From the NCBI GenBank assembly GCA_964581385.1, contig CAZOOK010000019.1, positions 48,344 to 112,343 of the forward strand: a stretch of DNA of 64,000 nucleotides, given 5' to 3'. This DNA comes from CAZOOK01 sp964581385 (GTDB taxonomy: Bacteria; Pseudomonadota; Gammaproteobacteria; Nevskiales; Nevskiaceae). The notes beneath the pieces were generated by a model. The model did no database searches. It was not told where the DNA came from and worked only from the letters and a program-made list of their open reading frames with translations. This document shows positions 1-8,964 of the stretch, in pieces; position 1 is the first letter of the stretch; each line of letters begins with the position of its first letter. A program made the translations under genes and the position numbers.

Positions 1-352
1 CGTCGATTTCCCAAGTGAGCGGCGAGCGACGTCCCGGGTCCGCGGCCAGCAAGTTGCTGAGCAGCGTGGTGCCGGTGCGCGGAACGCCGAACACGAACAC
101 CGGTCGCTCGACTGGGCGCTTGAGCAGCTCGGGCCGCTGCTCGAGATAGGCGGTGGTCTTCAACCGCGTGGCCAACGCGGCGACGATGGCGCCGCGCAGG
201 CGTTCGGTGGCGGAGTCAGGACGCTCGCTGCGATTGAGGTCCGAGAGGAGAATATCCAGCCCTTCGCGGAAGCTTTCGCTGTCGAACCGCTCCAGACCAG
301 TGGCGCGCTGCGCCTGTTCGATCAATTCATCCGCAACGAATTTCTGCGCCAT
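1..352 (-). CDS. Sulfotransferase family protein, N-terminal part (runs off the window)
   Basis: The visible 117 residues are the N-terminal end of a PAPS-dependent sulfotransferase. After about 75 mostly helical residues comes the 5'-phosphosulfate-binding loop FGVPRTGTTLLSNLL, then a WEID-like segment. The full gene at 6712 has the matching loop TGLPRSGTTFFQYL, so the two are paralogues. The start is the ATG at 352, preceded by GGAGAAGG seven bases upstream. It lies 211 bases downstream of the P450 gene on the same strand. The P-loop makes the family call solid; the acceptor substrate is unknown and the catalytic C-terminal part lies outside the window. Confidence 0.85.
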   Translation of the reverse strand, partial: MAQKFVADELIEQAQRATGLERFDSESFREGLDILLSDLNRSERPDSATERLRGAIVAALATRLKTTAYLEQRPELLKRPVERPVFVFGVPRTGTTLLSNLLAADPGRRSPLTWEID

Positions 353-563
353 GTGAACACCTTCTCCAGGATCGGCGGCCGCATGCTAGGGATAATGCCG
401 GCCAATGTATAACGGCATCTTGGGGTGGCGCGCAGGGGTCTGGCAACGCCATTCGATTTCGAGCACCGGACACAGTGTTGTATTCAAGCCTTCCAGTGCC
501 AAAACGTCCAAAATACAACTTTTATACCGTCAGCCGCGACGGTCAAAGTGATGTCAACAGGCT

Positions 564-1811
564 TTAATCCCAACGCAGCGGCAGCGAGTCAAACGCGATG
601 ATGTTGCCGGCGTGGAATTTGACCGGCTTCTCGGGATCAAGCCGGAAGGTCGGCAACCGCTCGAGCATCCGGGTATAGAGGATTTGCAGCTCCAGCCGCG
701 CCATGTGCGAGCCCAGGCAACGATGCGGGCCTACACCAAAGGCAATGTGCACCTTGTTGCTTCGATTGATGTCGAACGTCTCGGGAGCCTCGAACTCCTT
801 CTTATCGAGATCCGCGCCCGGCAGATAAATAGCGACCCACTCACCCGCCCTTATCGTCCAGCCCTCGAGTGCGGTGTCCTTGGTCACGCGCCGCATTGGA
901 ATGGTAAATGTGTAGCGTCGCAGCAGCTCTTCAGTCGCTTCCGGAATGAGCTCGGGGTTCGCTCGCAAACGATTCTGAAGGTCGGGATTGCGCGCGAGAT
1001 GGCGGATGCCGTAGCCCATGCCATTGATGACGGTATCGAGGCCCGCAATGAACAGGAGGACCGCGTAGTCTTCCATCGTGTCCAAAGTCATCGGCTTGCC
1101 ATCAATCTGCGTTTTCCATAGCAGGCTGATGAGGTCGTCTTTGAGATCATCCTTGCGTGCCTTTATGACATCGAGCATGGCGTCGGCCACCATGCGCAGG
1201 CGTCGTGCCATTTCGACCGGCTCGCGCATGCCCGGTGCCATGAATTCATGCACCAATTGCCGGAATTTGGCTTGCCGCTCGAGCGGCAGTCCCATCATCT
1301 TCATGAACACCTGAACCGGCAGCGGTTCGGCGATGGCCGGGATGAAATCGCAATGACCCTGAGCGATGACTGCATCGATCAGCGAATCGGCAAGTGCGCG
1401 GACCTCTTCCTTGCGTGCCATCACGGCTTTGGGTGAGAAAGCCTGTTGTAGTGGAATGCGGTACTTGGTGTGCTCGGGAGGATCGAGCGAAATCGGGACG
1501 GACTGTGGAATGCGCGGCATCCCCGGCGGCATCATCGCCGCCTGTCTGGCCATCTCCTCGCGCGGCATGGGTTCGCTGGAGAAATTCGCCGGATCGCGCG
1601 ATGCCTGGAAAACAGCCGCGTGACCGATCGCGACCCAGTGGCCGCCGTTGCGTGGCGTCCAGAAGACCGGTGGCGCTTGTCGCAGTAGTTCCAGTACCCG
1701 CTCGTGAGGATCGCGGAGCAGCGCAGGATCCGCGTGCATATCGAAGTCGTAGACTGCGGCAACGGGAATGTGCGCCGGTTTGGATGCGAGCGGGCTCATC
1801 GAAGTACTCAC
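564..1811 (-). CDS. Cytochrome P450 (bacterial soluble class I type)
   Basis: Heme-thiolate monooxygenase of 415 residues, the usual size for soluble bacterial P450s fed by a ferredoxin. Visible signatures are the I-helix stretch LFIAGLDTV, the K-helix EELLRR and the heme loop FGVGPHRCLGSHMAR with the axial cysteine. I chose the GTG at 1811 because AAGGAG lies seven bases upstream; an in-frame ATG follows at 1799, and the open frame further upstream runs into the AraC gene. It follows that gene by 37 bases, so the two are probably co-transcribed. It closely resembles the P450 at 19849 over its whole length. The substrate is inferred to be a hydrophobic ring or side-chain carbon. Confidence 0.93.
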   Translation of the reverse strand: MSTSMSPLASKPAHIPVAAVYDFDMHADPALLRDPHERVLELLRQAPPVFWTPRNGGHWVAIGHAAVFQASRDPANFSSEPMPREEMARQAAMMPPGMPRIPQSVPISLDPPEHTKYRIPLQQAFSPKAVMARKEEVRALADSLIDAVIAQGHCDFIPAIAEPLPVQVFMKMMGLPLERQAKFRQLVHEFMAPGMREPVEMARRLRMVADAMLDVIKARKDDLKDDLISLLWKTQIDGKPMTLDTMEDYAVLLFIAGLDTVINGMGYGIRHLARNPDLQNRLRANPELIPEATEELLRRYTFTIPMRRVTKDTALEGWTIRAGEWVAIYLPGADLDKKEFEAPETFDINRSNKVHIAFGVGPHRCLGSHMARLELQILYTRMLERLPTFRLDPEKPVKFHAGNIIAFDSLPLRWD

Positions 1812-1848
1812 AATAATTCTCCTTGTACAAAGCGCTCGGCGGCGCGAT

Positions 1849-2730
1849 CTAGATTTTTGCGGCTGCGTTCTCTGCGCGCAGTATGTGGTGCCGGTACTGG
1901 CGCGGTGTTTCCCCCGTGGCGCGGCGGAAAGCGAAGCAGAAACTGGACGGTGAAGCAAAGCCTAGCGAATAGGCGATCGCCTTGACGCTTTGATCGTTAG
2001 CCAGCAGGCGCTTGGCGTGGTCGATGCGGCAGTTGGCCACATAGTCGCCGATGGAGCAGCGACGGCTGGCGCGGAAGCCGCGCGTGAGTTGCCGCACCGA
2101 GAGGCCACATAGCGCCGCAAGTTCGGTGAGCGTCGGTGTTTCGCCTACTTCTCCAAGCCGCTCGTCGATCAACCGCAGCCGCCACGGCGCCAGCCCGCCG
2201 CTGGCCAGGCTTTCATTGATCGCCCCGTAGTAGCGGTTCAGCTCGATCGCCATCTGCACTGCCATAAGTTCAACCAGCATTTCGCTGGCGAAACCAGGAT
2301 GGCGCGTTTCTTCAGCGAGCCGCAGCAACAAGCCGCGGATATTCGCATCGGTGATGTCGAGGCTCGCCTCCAGCCGCTGGTCGGTCCATTCCAGATCGTC
2401 CTGCAGCCAGTCGCGAATCCGCTCCGGCTGCAGGCGGCACACGAGGGACGTCTGACGGCCGCAATCGCTGCGCGCACGCACCGTTTCGCGCGGAGGCAGC
2501 AGAAAAATTTTGCCGATGCGTTCGAAGCGATGAGGGGCCCAGTGCTCGCGGTAGCAGGCACGTGCATTGTGCATGCGCGGTGTGAGGCACAGATCAACGC
2601 GGTAGGCGTCGTCGTCGCGCAGGAGGTTGTCGGCGGGTTCCACTAAATGAAACTGCACGATCTGTGTGGCGGCGACCGGCACGCACAGCTCCGCCTCAAT
2701 TGTCGCTAAGTGTTTTTCGGGGAGCCGCAT
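1849..2730 (-). CDS. AraC-family transcriptional regulator
   Basis: A 293-residue regulator. The N-terminal part (about 1-180) is an effector-binding region of unknown ligand. The C-terminal 100 residues are the double helix-turn-helix of the AraC/XylS family, with LTELAALCGLSVRQLTRGFR as the first motif and SVKAIAYSLGFASPSSFCFAF followed by ATGETPRQYR as the second. The gene lies directly upstream of the P450 and is divergent from the SDR at 2950, so it probably controls one or both units from the 2731-2949 interval. No strong ribosome-binding site precedes the ATG at 2730, so the start is less certain than the family. Confidence 0.9.
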   Translation of the reverse strand: MRLPEKHLATIEAELCVPVAATQIVQFHLVEPADNLLRDDDAYRVDLCLTPRMHNARACYREHWAPHRFERIGKIFLLPPRETVRARSDCGRQTSLVCRLQPERIRDWLQDDLEWTDQRLEASLDITDANIRGLLLRLAEETRHPGFASEMLVELMAVQMAIELNRYYGAINESLASGGLAPWRLRLIDERLGEVGETPTLTELAALCGLSVRQLTRGFRASRRCSIGDYVANCRIDHAKRLLANDQSVKAIAYSLGFASPSSFCFAFRRATGETPRQYRHHILRAENAAAKI

Positions 2731-2949
2731 CTTGTCGACTTAACTAAATCTGCTTACCTGTCCGGTCAGTGCCGGTTTAGAAGTTACTATAACGCTCAGG
2801 CGACGGTGGTCAAAATAGATATTCTGTCCCGGCCTCGCGATTACGGCTCATTCTCGACACCGCTGCGGGTTGTGAGGTGCCGCGCGCCGCACGAAACTGT
2901 TCCAACACATGCCGGAACGACACTCCGGCGCACTATGGAGGAATAATCG

Positions 2950-3732
2950 ATGGCAAAAGGCCTGTTCGATCTTCACGGCAAGGTCACAGTAGTCACTGGC
3001 GGCAACAGCGGTCTCGGCCTGGGTTTCGCGCGTGGCATTGCCAAGCAGGGCGGCGACCTGGAGATCTGGGCGCGCAACGTGGAGAAGAACGGGGCGGCCA
3101 AGAAGGAGCTGGAAGGCTATGGCGTGCGCGTAATCACGCGACAGGTAGATGTGTCCTCCGAGGCGCAGATCGTGGCCGCCTATGAAGGGCTGATGAAAGA
3201 CTTCGGCCGCGTGGACTGCGTGATCGCCAACGCCGGTCTGCCGCCGCCGCGCGGCGGAACACTGGAGCAGCCGACCAAAGACTATCTCGCGTTCCTTGAC
3301 ACCAGCATGCACGGTGCCTTCTACACCCTGCGCGAAGGAGCACGGCTGATGGTGAAACGCGCCGAAGCCGGCGAACCCGGCGGCTCGCTCATCTTCTGCG
3401 GCAGCCTTTCGATGTTCCAGGGACTGCCGGGCAAGATCCCCTATGCGGCATCGAAAGCCGCGATGGGTGCGACGATCCGCTGCATGGCTACCGAGTTTGG
3501 AAAATTCGGTATCCGCGCCAACTCGATCGCGCCGGGCTACATCAAGACCGGCATGACCGGCGAGGGCGAACTCAACCAGATCGATAAATTCATGTTGACC
3601 AAGAACGCGATTCCGCGCCCTGGCTACATGGCCGACTTCGAAGGCATTGCCGCCTACCTGGCAAGCGATGCTTCGTCCTTCCACACCGGCGACACGATCA
3701 TCATCGACGGCGGCTGCACGGTCATGTTTTGA
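2950..3732 (+). CDS. Short-chain dehydrogenase/reductase (classical SDR)
   Basis: NAD(P)-dependent alcohol/ketone oxidoreductase of 260 residues. The Rossmann motif TGGNSGLG is at 16-23, NAG at 94-96, the catalytic serine near 154, and YAASK at 165-169. The C-terminus IDGGCTVMF is typical of classical SDRs. GGAGG lies eight bases before the ATG. It is the first gene of a rightward run ending with the sulfotransferase at 7887, and is 40 bases from the next gene. A role in oxidising a hydroxyl group introduced by the P450 is inferred from context. Confidence 0.92.
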   Translation: MAKGLFDLHGKVTVVTGGNSGLGLGFARGIAKQGGDLEIWARNVEKNGAAKKELEGYGVRVITRQVDVSSEAQIVAAYEGLMKDFGRVDCVIANAGLPPPRGGTLEQPTKDYLAFLDTSMHGAFYTLREGARLMVKRAEAGEPGGSLIFCGSLSMFQGLPGKIPYAASKAAMGATIRCMATEFGKFGIRANSIAPGYIKTGMTGEGELNQIDKFMLTKNAIPRPGYMADFEGIAAYLASDASSFHTGDTIIIDGGCTVMF

Positions 3733-3772
3733 CCGTCAATCATAGGTTCGATGACGCAGAGGGGTAACTGAT

Positions 3773-4798
3773 ATGGGACGCGTACTGAATATTCACGGGG
3801 TCAACGACGTCAGGCTGGATCCGATCGATCCGCCGCGTCCCGGCAGCAAGGACGTCGTGGTGAAGGTGAAGGCTTGCGGCATCTGCGGCAGCGATCTCAG
3901 CTATATCAAGATCGGCGGCATTCATCGCAAGCCCGATGGCGTGACGCCAATCGGTCACGAGGCTGCAGGCGAAGTAATTGCTGTCGGCGACGCCGTCAAA
4001 GGTGTCAGCGTCGGCCAGCGCGTGGTCATCAATCCGATGATGACGCCGAGTTACATCGGTAGCGGTGGCCCCGAGGGCGCGTTCACCGAAGAGCTGCTGG
4101 TGCGCGACGCGCGCTTGGGCGACAGCCTGCTGCCGATTCCGGGAGATCTGCCCTACGAGATCGCCGCCTTGACCGAGCCGCTTGCTGTAGCGTTGCATGG
4201 CGTCAACCGCGCGCAAGCGAAGGCGGGCGACAAGGTGGTCGTGTTCGGCTGCGGTCCGATCGGGCTCGGTATGGTGTTGTGGCTGGTGGACCGCGGCGTG
4301 ACCGATGTGGTCGCGCTCGATCTGTCGCCGGAACGTTTGGAGCGCGCCAAAGCGTTGGGCGCGCGCGCGGCGTTCGATCCCACGCGCGAGGACGTTCGCG
4401 CCAAGCTCCTCGAGCTGCATGGCTCCGCGCGCGTGTTCAGCCGCGAAGCCGTGGGTACGGATGCTTTCATTGACGCTGCCGGCGCTCCGAATATTTTGTC
4501 CGACGTGGTGAAGATGGCCAAGTACCAGTCACGCATGGTCGTGACGGCTGCGTACATGAAGCCGGTCTCGCTCGATCTGGGCGCAATGCTTACCACCGAA
4601 ATGACGATCACGACCGCGGTCGGTTATCCGACCGAAATGCCTGACGTGATCGCGGCCTTGCCGCGGCTGCGCGAAAAGGCTGCGCCGCTCATCAGCCATC
4701 GCTTCCCCTTTGGCAAGATGATCGAGGCGCTCGGCGTCGCTGCGACGCCGATGTCGGCGAAAGTGATGATCGACTTCGAGCAGGGAGCTTCGGTATGA
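3773..4798 (+). CDS. Zinc-type alcohol dehydrogenase (MDR superfamily, sorbitol/threonine-dehydrogenase-like)
   Basis: Medium-chain dehydrogenase of 341 residues. The catalytic zinc ligands appear as C38 in GICGSD, H62-E63 in GHE and E135 in LTEP. The NAD-binding motif GCGPIG is at 159-164. The four-cysteine lobe that binds structural zinc in many ADHs is missing: the loop at 88-103 has no cysteine, as in sorbitol-dehydrogenase-like members. The gene overlaps the start of the next by four bases (ATGA), indicating translational coupling. It probably oxidises a secondary alcohol; the substrate is unknown. Confidence 0.9.
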   Translation: MGRVLNIHGVNDVRLDPIDPPRPGSKDVVVKVKACGICGSDLSYIKIGGIHRKPDGVTPIGHEAAGEVIAVGDAVKGVSVGQRVVINPMMTPSYIGSGGPEGAFTEELLVRDARLGDSLLPIPGDLPYEIAALTEPLAVALHGVNRAQAKAGDKVVVFGCGPIGLGMVLWLVDRGVTDVVALDLSPERLERAKALGARAAFDPTREDVRAKLLELHGSARVFSREAVGTDAFIDAAGAPNILSDVVKMAKYQSRMVVTAAYMKPVSLDLGAMLTTEMTITTAVGYPTEMPDVIAALPRLREKAAPLISHRFPFGKMIEALGVAATPMSAKVMIDFEQGASV

Positions 4799-6087
4799 CA
4801 AAGGCTTCAGGAACGAATTCGGGCGAACGTGGCGAGAAGACCGAGGAGAGCAAGCCGCTGCTTGCGTCCCTGGTACAGGCGGGAGAACAGCAAAAAGAAG
4901 TAGTGGCAATCACCGACTTCATCTTCATGGCGAAGGACATCTCCAACGCCTACCTGGTGACGACGGGCGACGGCGATATGCTGGTCAATACCGGCTTCAT
5001 GGATAGCGCCGAACGCAACAAAGCGCTGTTCGCGCCGGTGCGTCGCGGACCTTTGCGCGCCATCATCCTGACCCAGGGCCATCCCGATCACTTTGGCGGC
5101 GTGCCGGCTTTGCGCGAACCCGGCACCAAGGTGATCGCCGAGCGTCGCTTCACCGATACCTGTCGCTACTTTCAGCAGCTCATGCCCTATATCGGCCGAC
5201 GTTCGGCCAAGCTCTGGTCGGGCACCGTCAAACGCAAGGGCACGCCGGTCCCGGAAGTCGTTCCGGACATCACCGTCGACCGCCGCCATGCCGTGGAGAT
5301 CGGCCGCCGGCGTTTCGAGTTGATCTCGACGCCCGGTGGCGAAGCACTGGATTCGCTCGTCGTGTGGATGCCGAACGAGCGCATTGTTTTCACCGGTAAC
5401 CTGTTCGGGCCGGTGTTCATGTCGATGCCGAACCTGTGCACGGTGCGCGGCGACAAGCCGCGTTCGGTGGTGCGCTATCTGCGCTCGCTGGATATGGTGC
5501 GCGAGCTGGGCGCCGAACTGCTCATCACCGGCCATGGCGAGCCCATCCGCGGCGCCGCGAAGATCCGCGCCGATCTCGATAAGCTCCACGCCGCCGTCTC
5601 CTACGTCAACGAAGCCACCATCGCGGGCATGAACGCCGGCAAGGATGTGTACACGCTGATGCGCGAAATCCGCCTGCCGAAAGAACTGAAGATCGGCGAA
5701 TTCCACGGCAAGGTGTCGTGGGCGGTCCGAACCATTTGGGAAGAGTATTCCGGCTGGTTCCACTACGACTCCACTACTTCTCTCTACGACGTGCCGCGGT
5801 CCAGCATTAATGGCGATCTGGTCGAACTGGCGGGTGGCGCCGCGCCACTCGTTGCAGCTGCCCGGCAGAAACTGGGACAGGGCCGGGCTCTCGAAGCCAT
5901 GCATCTTCTGGACATCGCTCTCGGCGCGGAGCCTGCACACGCGGCTGCCCTGGCGGTCAAGAAAGAGGCGCTGCAAAGTCTGCTGAAAGAGTCAGGCGGC
6001 ACGAACCTGAGCGAGACCATGTGGCTCAAGTCCGAAATCGCCGCGGTTGAAGCCGCGTTGGCGCCAAGTCAGACCGCGGCGTCATAG
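4795..6087 (+). CDS. Metallo-beta-lactamase-fold hydrolase with alkyl-sulfatase-type dimerisation domain
   Basis: A 430-residue protein in two parts. Residues 40-270 form a metallo-beta-lactamase fold with metal motif TQGHPDHFGG (H96, D98, H99) and a later ITGHGEP. Residues about 270-400 match the dimerisation domain of type III (SdsA1/BDS1-like) alkyl sulfatases, with VNEATIAGMNAGKD and a VSWAVRTIWEEYSGWF-type stretch. The first histidine of the usual HxHxDH motif is glutamine (Q94), so zinc chemistry may be altered. AGGGAG precedes the start, which overlaps the ADH gene. Sulfate-ester hydrolysis fits the neighbouring sulfotransferases but is inferred; a generic hydrolase is possible. Confidence 0.83.
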   Translation: MTKASGTNSGERGEKTEESKPLLASLVQAGEQQKEVVAITDFIFMAKDISNAYLVTTGDGDMLVNTGFMDSAERNKALFAPVRRGPLRAIILTQGHPDHFGGVPALREPGTKVIAERRFTDTCRYFQQLMPYIGRRSAKLWSGTVKRKGTPVPEVVPDITVDRRHAVEIGRRRFELISTPGGEALDSLVVWMPNERIVFTGNLFGPVFMSMPNLCTVRGDKPRSVVRYLRSLDMVRELGAELLITGHGEPIRGAAKIRADLDKLHAAVSYVNEATIAGMNAGKDVYTLMREIRLPKELKIGEFHGKVSWAVRTIWEEYSGWFHYDSTTSLYDVPRSSINGDLVELAGGAAPLVAAARQKLGQGRALEAMHLLDIALGAEPAHAAALAVKKEALQSLLKESGGTNLSETMWLKSEIAAVEAALAPSQTAAS

Positions 6088-6123
6088 CTCCGCGGCCGCA
6101 TGGCCGCTCTTCAGGGAATCCAC

Positions 6124-6651
6124 ATGAGCATCGATCAAAAGGCACTCGCCGCGCTGATCGCCAAGGAAGAAATCCGCGAGCTGGCGATGCTTTATTCGCG
6201 CGGTGTCGATCGCAAAGACATTGAACTGCTGCGCACGCTCTACGCCAAAGACGCGACCGATCATCACGGTAAGCATTTCAGCGGTGGCGCCGAGGACTAT
6301 CTCAAGTTTCTAGAGCGATCCTTTCCGCACATGCGCATGAGCGGGCACTACATCTGCAATCACCTCGTCTCGGTGGACGGCGACCAGGGCGAAGGCGAGG
6401 TCTATGCGCTGGCCTATCACCTCATACCGGATGGCAAGGGCAGCCTCGTCGAGGACTTTCAATGCGTCCGCTACGTCGACCGCTACCGCAAGGAAAATGG
6501 CCGGTGGCTGTTTGCCAGCCGGGTGGTGTCATTCGATCTCCAAAGCGTCCGTCCAGTCACCACATCGCCGGGACCGGCACCGTCGCTGGCTGAGGATCCG
6601 AGCTATACCAGCCTTTCCAGCCGGCTGTTCGCGCGCGGTCCCAGAGCTTAG
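6124..6651 (+). CDS. NTF2-like / SnoaL-type protein
   Basis: A 175-residue single-domain protein of the NTF2/SnoaL-like cone fold. It begins with the typical helix IAKEEIRELAMLYSRGVDRKDIELLRTLY, followed by an acidic/histidine stretch (DATDHHGKHF), then alternating strands ending near residue 145; the last 30 residues are Pro/Ser-rich. The ATG at 6124 is chosen because AGGGA lies six bases before it; an in-frame ATG at 6100 has no such site. Relatives in catabolic clusters act as small-molecule isomerases, dehydratases or hydroxylase partners. The specific activity here is unknown. Confidence 0.8.
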   Translation: MSIDQKALAALIAKEEIRELAMLYSRGVDRKDIELLRTLYAKDATDHHGKHFSGGAEDYLKFLERSFPHMRMSGHYICNHLVSVDGDQGEGEVYALAYHLIPDGKGSLVEDFQCVRYVDRYRKENGRWLFASRVVSFDLQSVRPVTTSPGPAPSLAEDPSYTSLSSRLFARGPRA

Positions 6652-6711
6652 AAGCGCGCGTCGCGCCACGAATACTCGCACGGCGGATTCGAACAACGCA
6701 GGAGAGCAGCC

Positions 6712-7887
6712 ATGTTGAACGCCGCCGCGATTGTGGCCGAGGCCGAAGCTCGCGTGGGCATCGCGGATTCGGAGCTGGCTCTCCACGCTAATCTTGATCG
6801 GCTGGTGGCCTCGCTCAATGCCGAGGCCAGGCTCCCGCCCCGGGCCGAGGCCAGTGCGCACATGGCGCTGGTGGACAGAACCGCAGATCGCCTCGAAGGC
6901 CTCAAATGGCTGCGCGATTATCCAGAGATCGGCAACGAAGTCATTGCGCAGCCGGTGTTCCTGACCGGCCTGCCGCGTTCGGGCACCACCTTCTTCCAGT
7001 ATCTGTTCGACCGCGACGCGCGTTTCCGTCTGATCCGCACCTGGGAAGGAATTTCACCGTCGCCACCGCCGGGCTATGACGCGGAGTCGGTGCGTCGTCG
7101 CAAAGCCGAAGAAGGCAAGCGTCGTCGCAAGACGCGTCCGCCAATTGCTGGATTCGAAGCCATGCATCTGATCGATGCGGACGGATCCGAGGAATGCCAC
7201 ATCTTCATGGAGCAGAGCTACGCGGCGGCGGGCTTTTACAACCTGTTCAACGTGCCGTCGTTCTTCGATTACCTGATGAGGTCGCTGGATTTCACCGCGG
7301 CCTACCGCACCCACAAGCGGCAACTGCAGCTGCTGCAGTGGCGCATGCCGCAGCCGCGCTGGGCATTGAAGTATCCCAATCATGTCATCGCGATGGACAA
7401 GATTCTGCAGGTCTATCCGGATGCGCGCTTCGTGATGACCCATCGTGATCCGGTGCAGACCCTGGCGTCGATTTCCAAGTTGAGCTTCACGCTCCGCAGC
7501 GTGCGTTATGACGCGCCGGTGGATCCCAAGCTCGTCGGTCAACAGATGCTCGATTTCGTACAGCGCCATATCGATCGCATCATGGCGTTCTGTAGTTCTC
7601 CCGCAGGCAACCGCGTGACGCACGTCGATTACTACCGGCTGATAGACAACCCGGCCGCAGTGATAGCCGAGGTGCACGCCGCGCTCGGCATCGATACGCC
7701 TGTGGCGGTAAGCGAAGCCGTGACCGACTGGCATCGCCGCAACCCGAAGGGTGCACGCGGCTCCAATCCTTACGCACTGGAAACGTACGGGCTCAACGCG
7801 AAATCCGTGGCCGAACAGTTCGGCGACTACATGCGCCGCTTTGGTATTCCGCGCGAACAGCAGAGTTTGAAGCGTGGCGATACTTGA
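6712..7887 (+). CDS. Sulfotransferase family protein
   Basis: PAPS-dependent sulfotransferase of 391 residues. It shows the 5'-phosphosulfate loop FLTGLPRSGTTFFQYLFD near residues 82-100 and the 3'-phosphate region ARFVMTHRDPVQTLASISKL near 239-257. The C-terminal GSNPYALETYGL contributes to the substrate pocket in this family. CAGGAG precedes the start. It closes the rightward run starting at 2950 and is a paralogue of the partial gene at 1. Sulfonation of a hydroxylated intermediate is inferred. Together with the sulfatase-like protein at 4795 it suggests a sulfo-conjugation and release pair. Confidence 0.88.
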   Translation: MLNAAAIVAEAEARVGIADSELALHANLDRLVASLNAEARLPPRAEASAHMALVDRTADRLEGLKWLRDYPEIGNEVIAQPVFLTGLPRSGTTFFQYLFDRDARFRLIRTWEGISPSPPPGYDAESVRRRKAEEGKRRRKTRPPIAGFEAMHLIDADGSEECHIFMEQSYAAAGFYNLFNVPSFFDYLMRSLDFTAAYRTHKRQLQLLQWRMPQPRWALKYPNHVIAMDKILQVYPDARFVMTHRDPVQTLASISKLSFTLRSVRYDAPVDPKLVGQQMLDFVQRHIDRIMAFCSSPAGNRVTHVDYYRLIDNPAAVIAEVHAALGIDTPVAVSEAVTDWHRRNPKGARGSNPYALETYGLNAKSVAEQFGDYMRRFGIPREQQSLKRGDT

Positions 7888-7976
7888 AGCTGCCGCGGGT
7901 GGGGACGCGTTCTTAACACCACGCTTTATCCCGACCCACCGCCCTGTATCTCACTCGCGCACCTCGATTTCTTTAG

Positions 7977-8609
7977 TCACTTCTTTGCGGATATTCCGCG
8001 ACAAAGCCGGACGAATTCAATGACCGTCCTACTCCACTCCTCGAGTTTTTTTTCACCTCCGTGTTCCGTCGCAACCAGCAGCGAGACGCCGAGACCGCCA
8101 ATAACCACTTCGGCGAAATTTGGCGAAAATATTTGCTTGCTGCGAGTACTTGGATTCCCAGCGGAAACCTGCTCAATGAATATTTGTTCGAAGCGCTGGT
8201 GTATCTGGTGCCGTACCTTCCAGCCGCGCGGTCCGATTTCGTGAATCTGCAGCAGCAGCGTGCGTACGAATTTCGGCTGCAATTTAATGACGGAAAGAAA
8301 GCCGTGGACGACCGCTTCTAATTGCTGCTCCTCGGGAAGGTCGGAAGCTGTCACTTGTGCAACCAACTGCAGTGCACGCTCGCACATGGCGACGTAGCAA
8401 GCAACCAGGCAGGCGTCCTTGTCAGTAAAATTTTCGTAGAAGGAGCGTTTCGATACGCGCGCATGACGCACGATGTCGGCGATCGTAGTTGTCGTGTAGC
8501 CTTTCTCGGAGACTGCGGCGGCCATGCCGTTCATAAGCCGTTCCTTGTGTCCGTCCCCCAATATAAATGGTCTGGTTGTCGCGCTCATATGAGTGTTCGC
8601 ATTCGGCAC
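7977..8609 (-). CDS. TetR/AcrR-family transcriptional regulator
   Basis: About 210 residues. The N-terminal DNA-binding domain shows ITTIADIVRHARVSKRSFYENFTDKDACL, the classic TetR helix-turn-helix; the rest is an all-helical ligand domain of unknown specificity. The reading frame can start with GTG at 8609 or ATG at 8588; neither has a clear ribosome-binding site. It is divergent from the barrel gene at 8965, and the intervening 355 bases contain an inverted repeat (8772-8787) that could be its operator. It probably represses the transport unit or a catabolic unit of the island; this is inferred from position only. Confidence 0.88.
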   Translation of the reverse strand: MPNANTHMSATTRPFILGDGHKERLMNGMAAAVSEKGYTTTTIADIVRHARVSKRSFYENFTDKDACLVACYVAMCERALQLVAQVTASDLPEEQQLEAVVHGFLSVIKLQPKFVRTLLLQIHEIGPRGWKVRHQIHQRFEQIFIEQVSAGNPSTRSKQIFSPNFAEVVIGGLGVSLLVATEHGGEKKLEEWSRTVIEFVRLCRGISAKK

Positions 8610-8964
8610 CGGTTAGCAGCAAAAAGTAGCCCGAGTTCTGAGGAAGCAGCCATCGCCTAAAAAGTCAGTCAGCGACTTTCTGCGTCCAGAGCTCACTGGC
8701 GCGGCTGACCACAGCCGTCCTTTCCCCCGTCCCCTGGAAAATATCCCAATTTGCAGACGCCGGTCCCATTGGGTACCATCCGGTACCGATTTGCGGCCGT
8801 AAGTCAAAGCCAAAGAATCCCGTATCTTTCAGTCACATGCACTTTTGCTTCTAGTACCTCCTGTCCAGAGGAGTTTTGCACCGTTATAGCGAACGATTTG
8901 CACGAGTGCCGCATAGATGCGGTTTTGGAGTTAACGCGGTCGGGGTCTGCCGAGAGGAGCACAG
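8610..8964. promoter_or_regulatory. Divergent tetR / outer-membrane-barrel intergenic region with GGTACC inverted repeat
   Basis: This 355-base gap holds no plausible gene. At 8772-8787 two copies of the palindromic hexamer GGTACC are separated by four bases (GGTACC-ATCC-GGTACC). The repeat sits almost midway between the two divergent starts, where a TetR-type operator would be expected. No convincing sigma-70 promoter could be assigned by eye. GAGAGGAGC just before 8965 serves as the ribosome-binding site of the barrel gene. Confidence 0.4.

Noticed and set aside
4807..5976. 389-codon open frame on the minus strand
   Set aside because: Shadow of the metallo-beta-lactamase gene: His/Arg/Ala-rich with no motif, typical of antisense frames in GC-rich genes.
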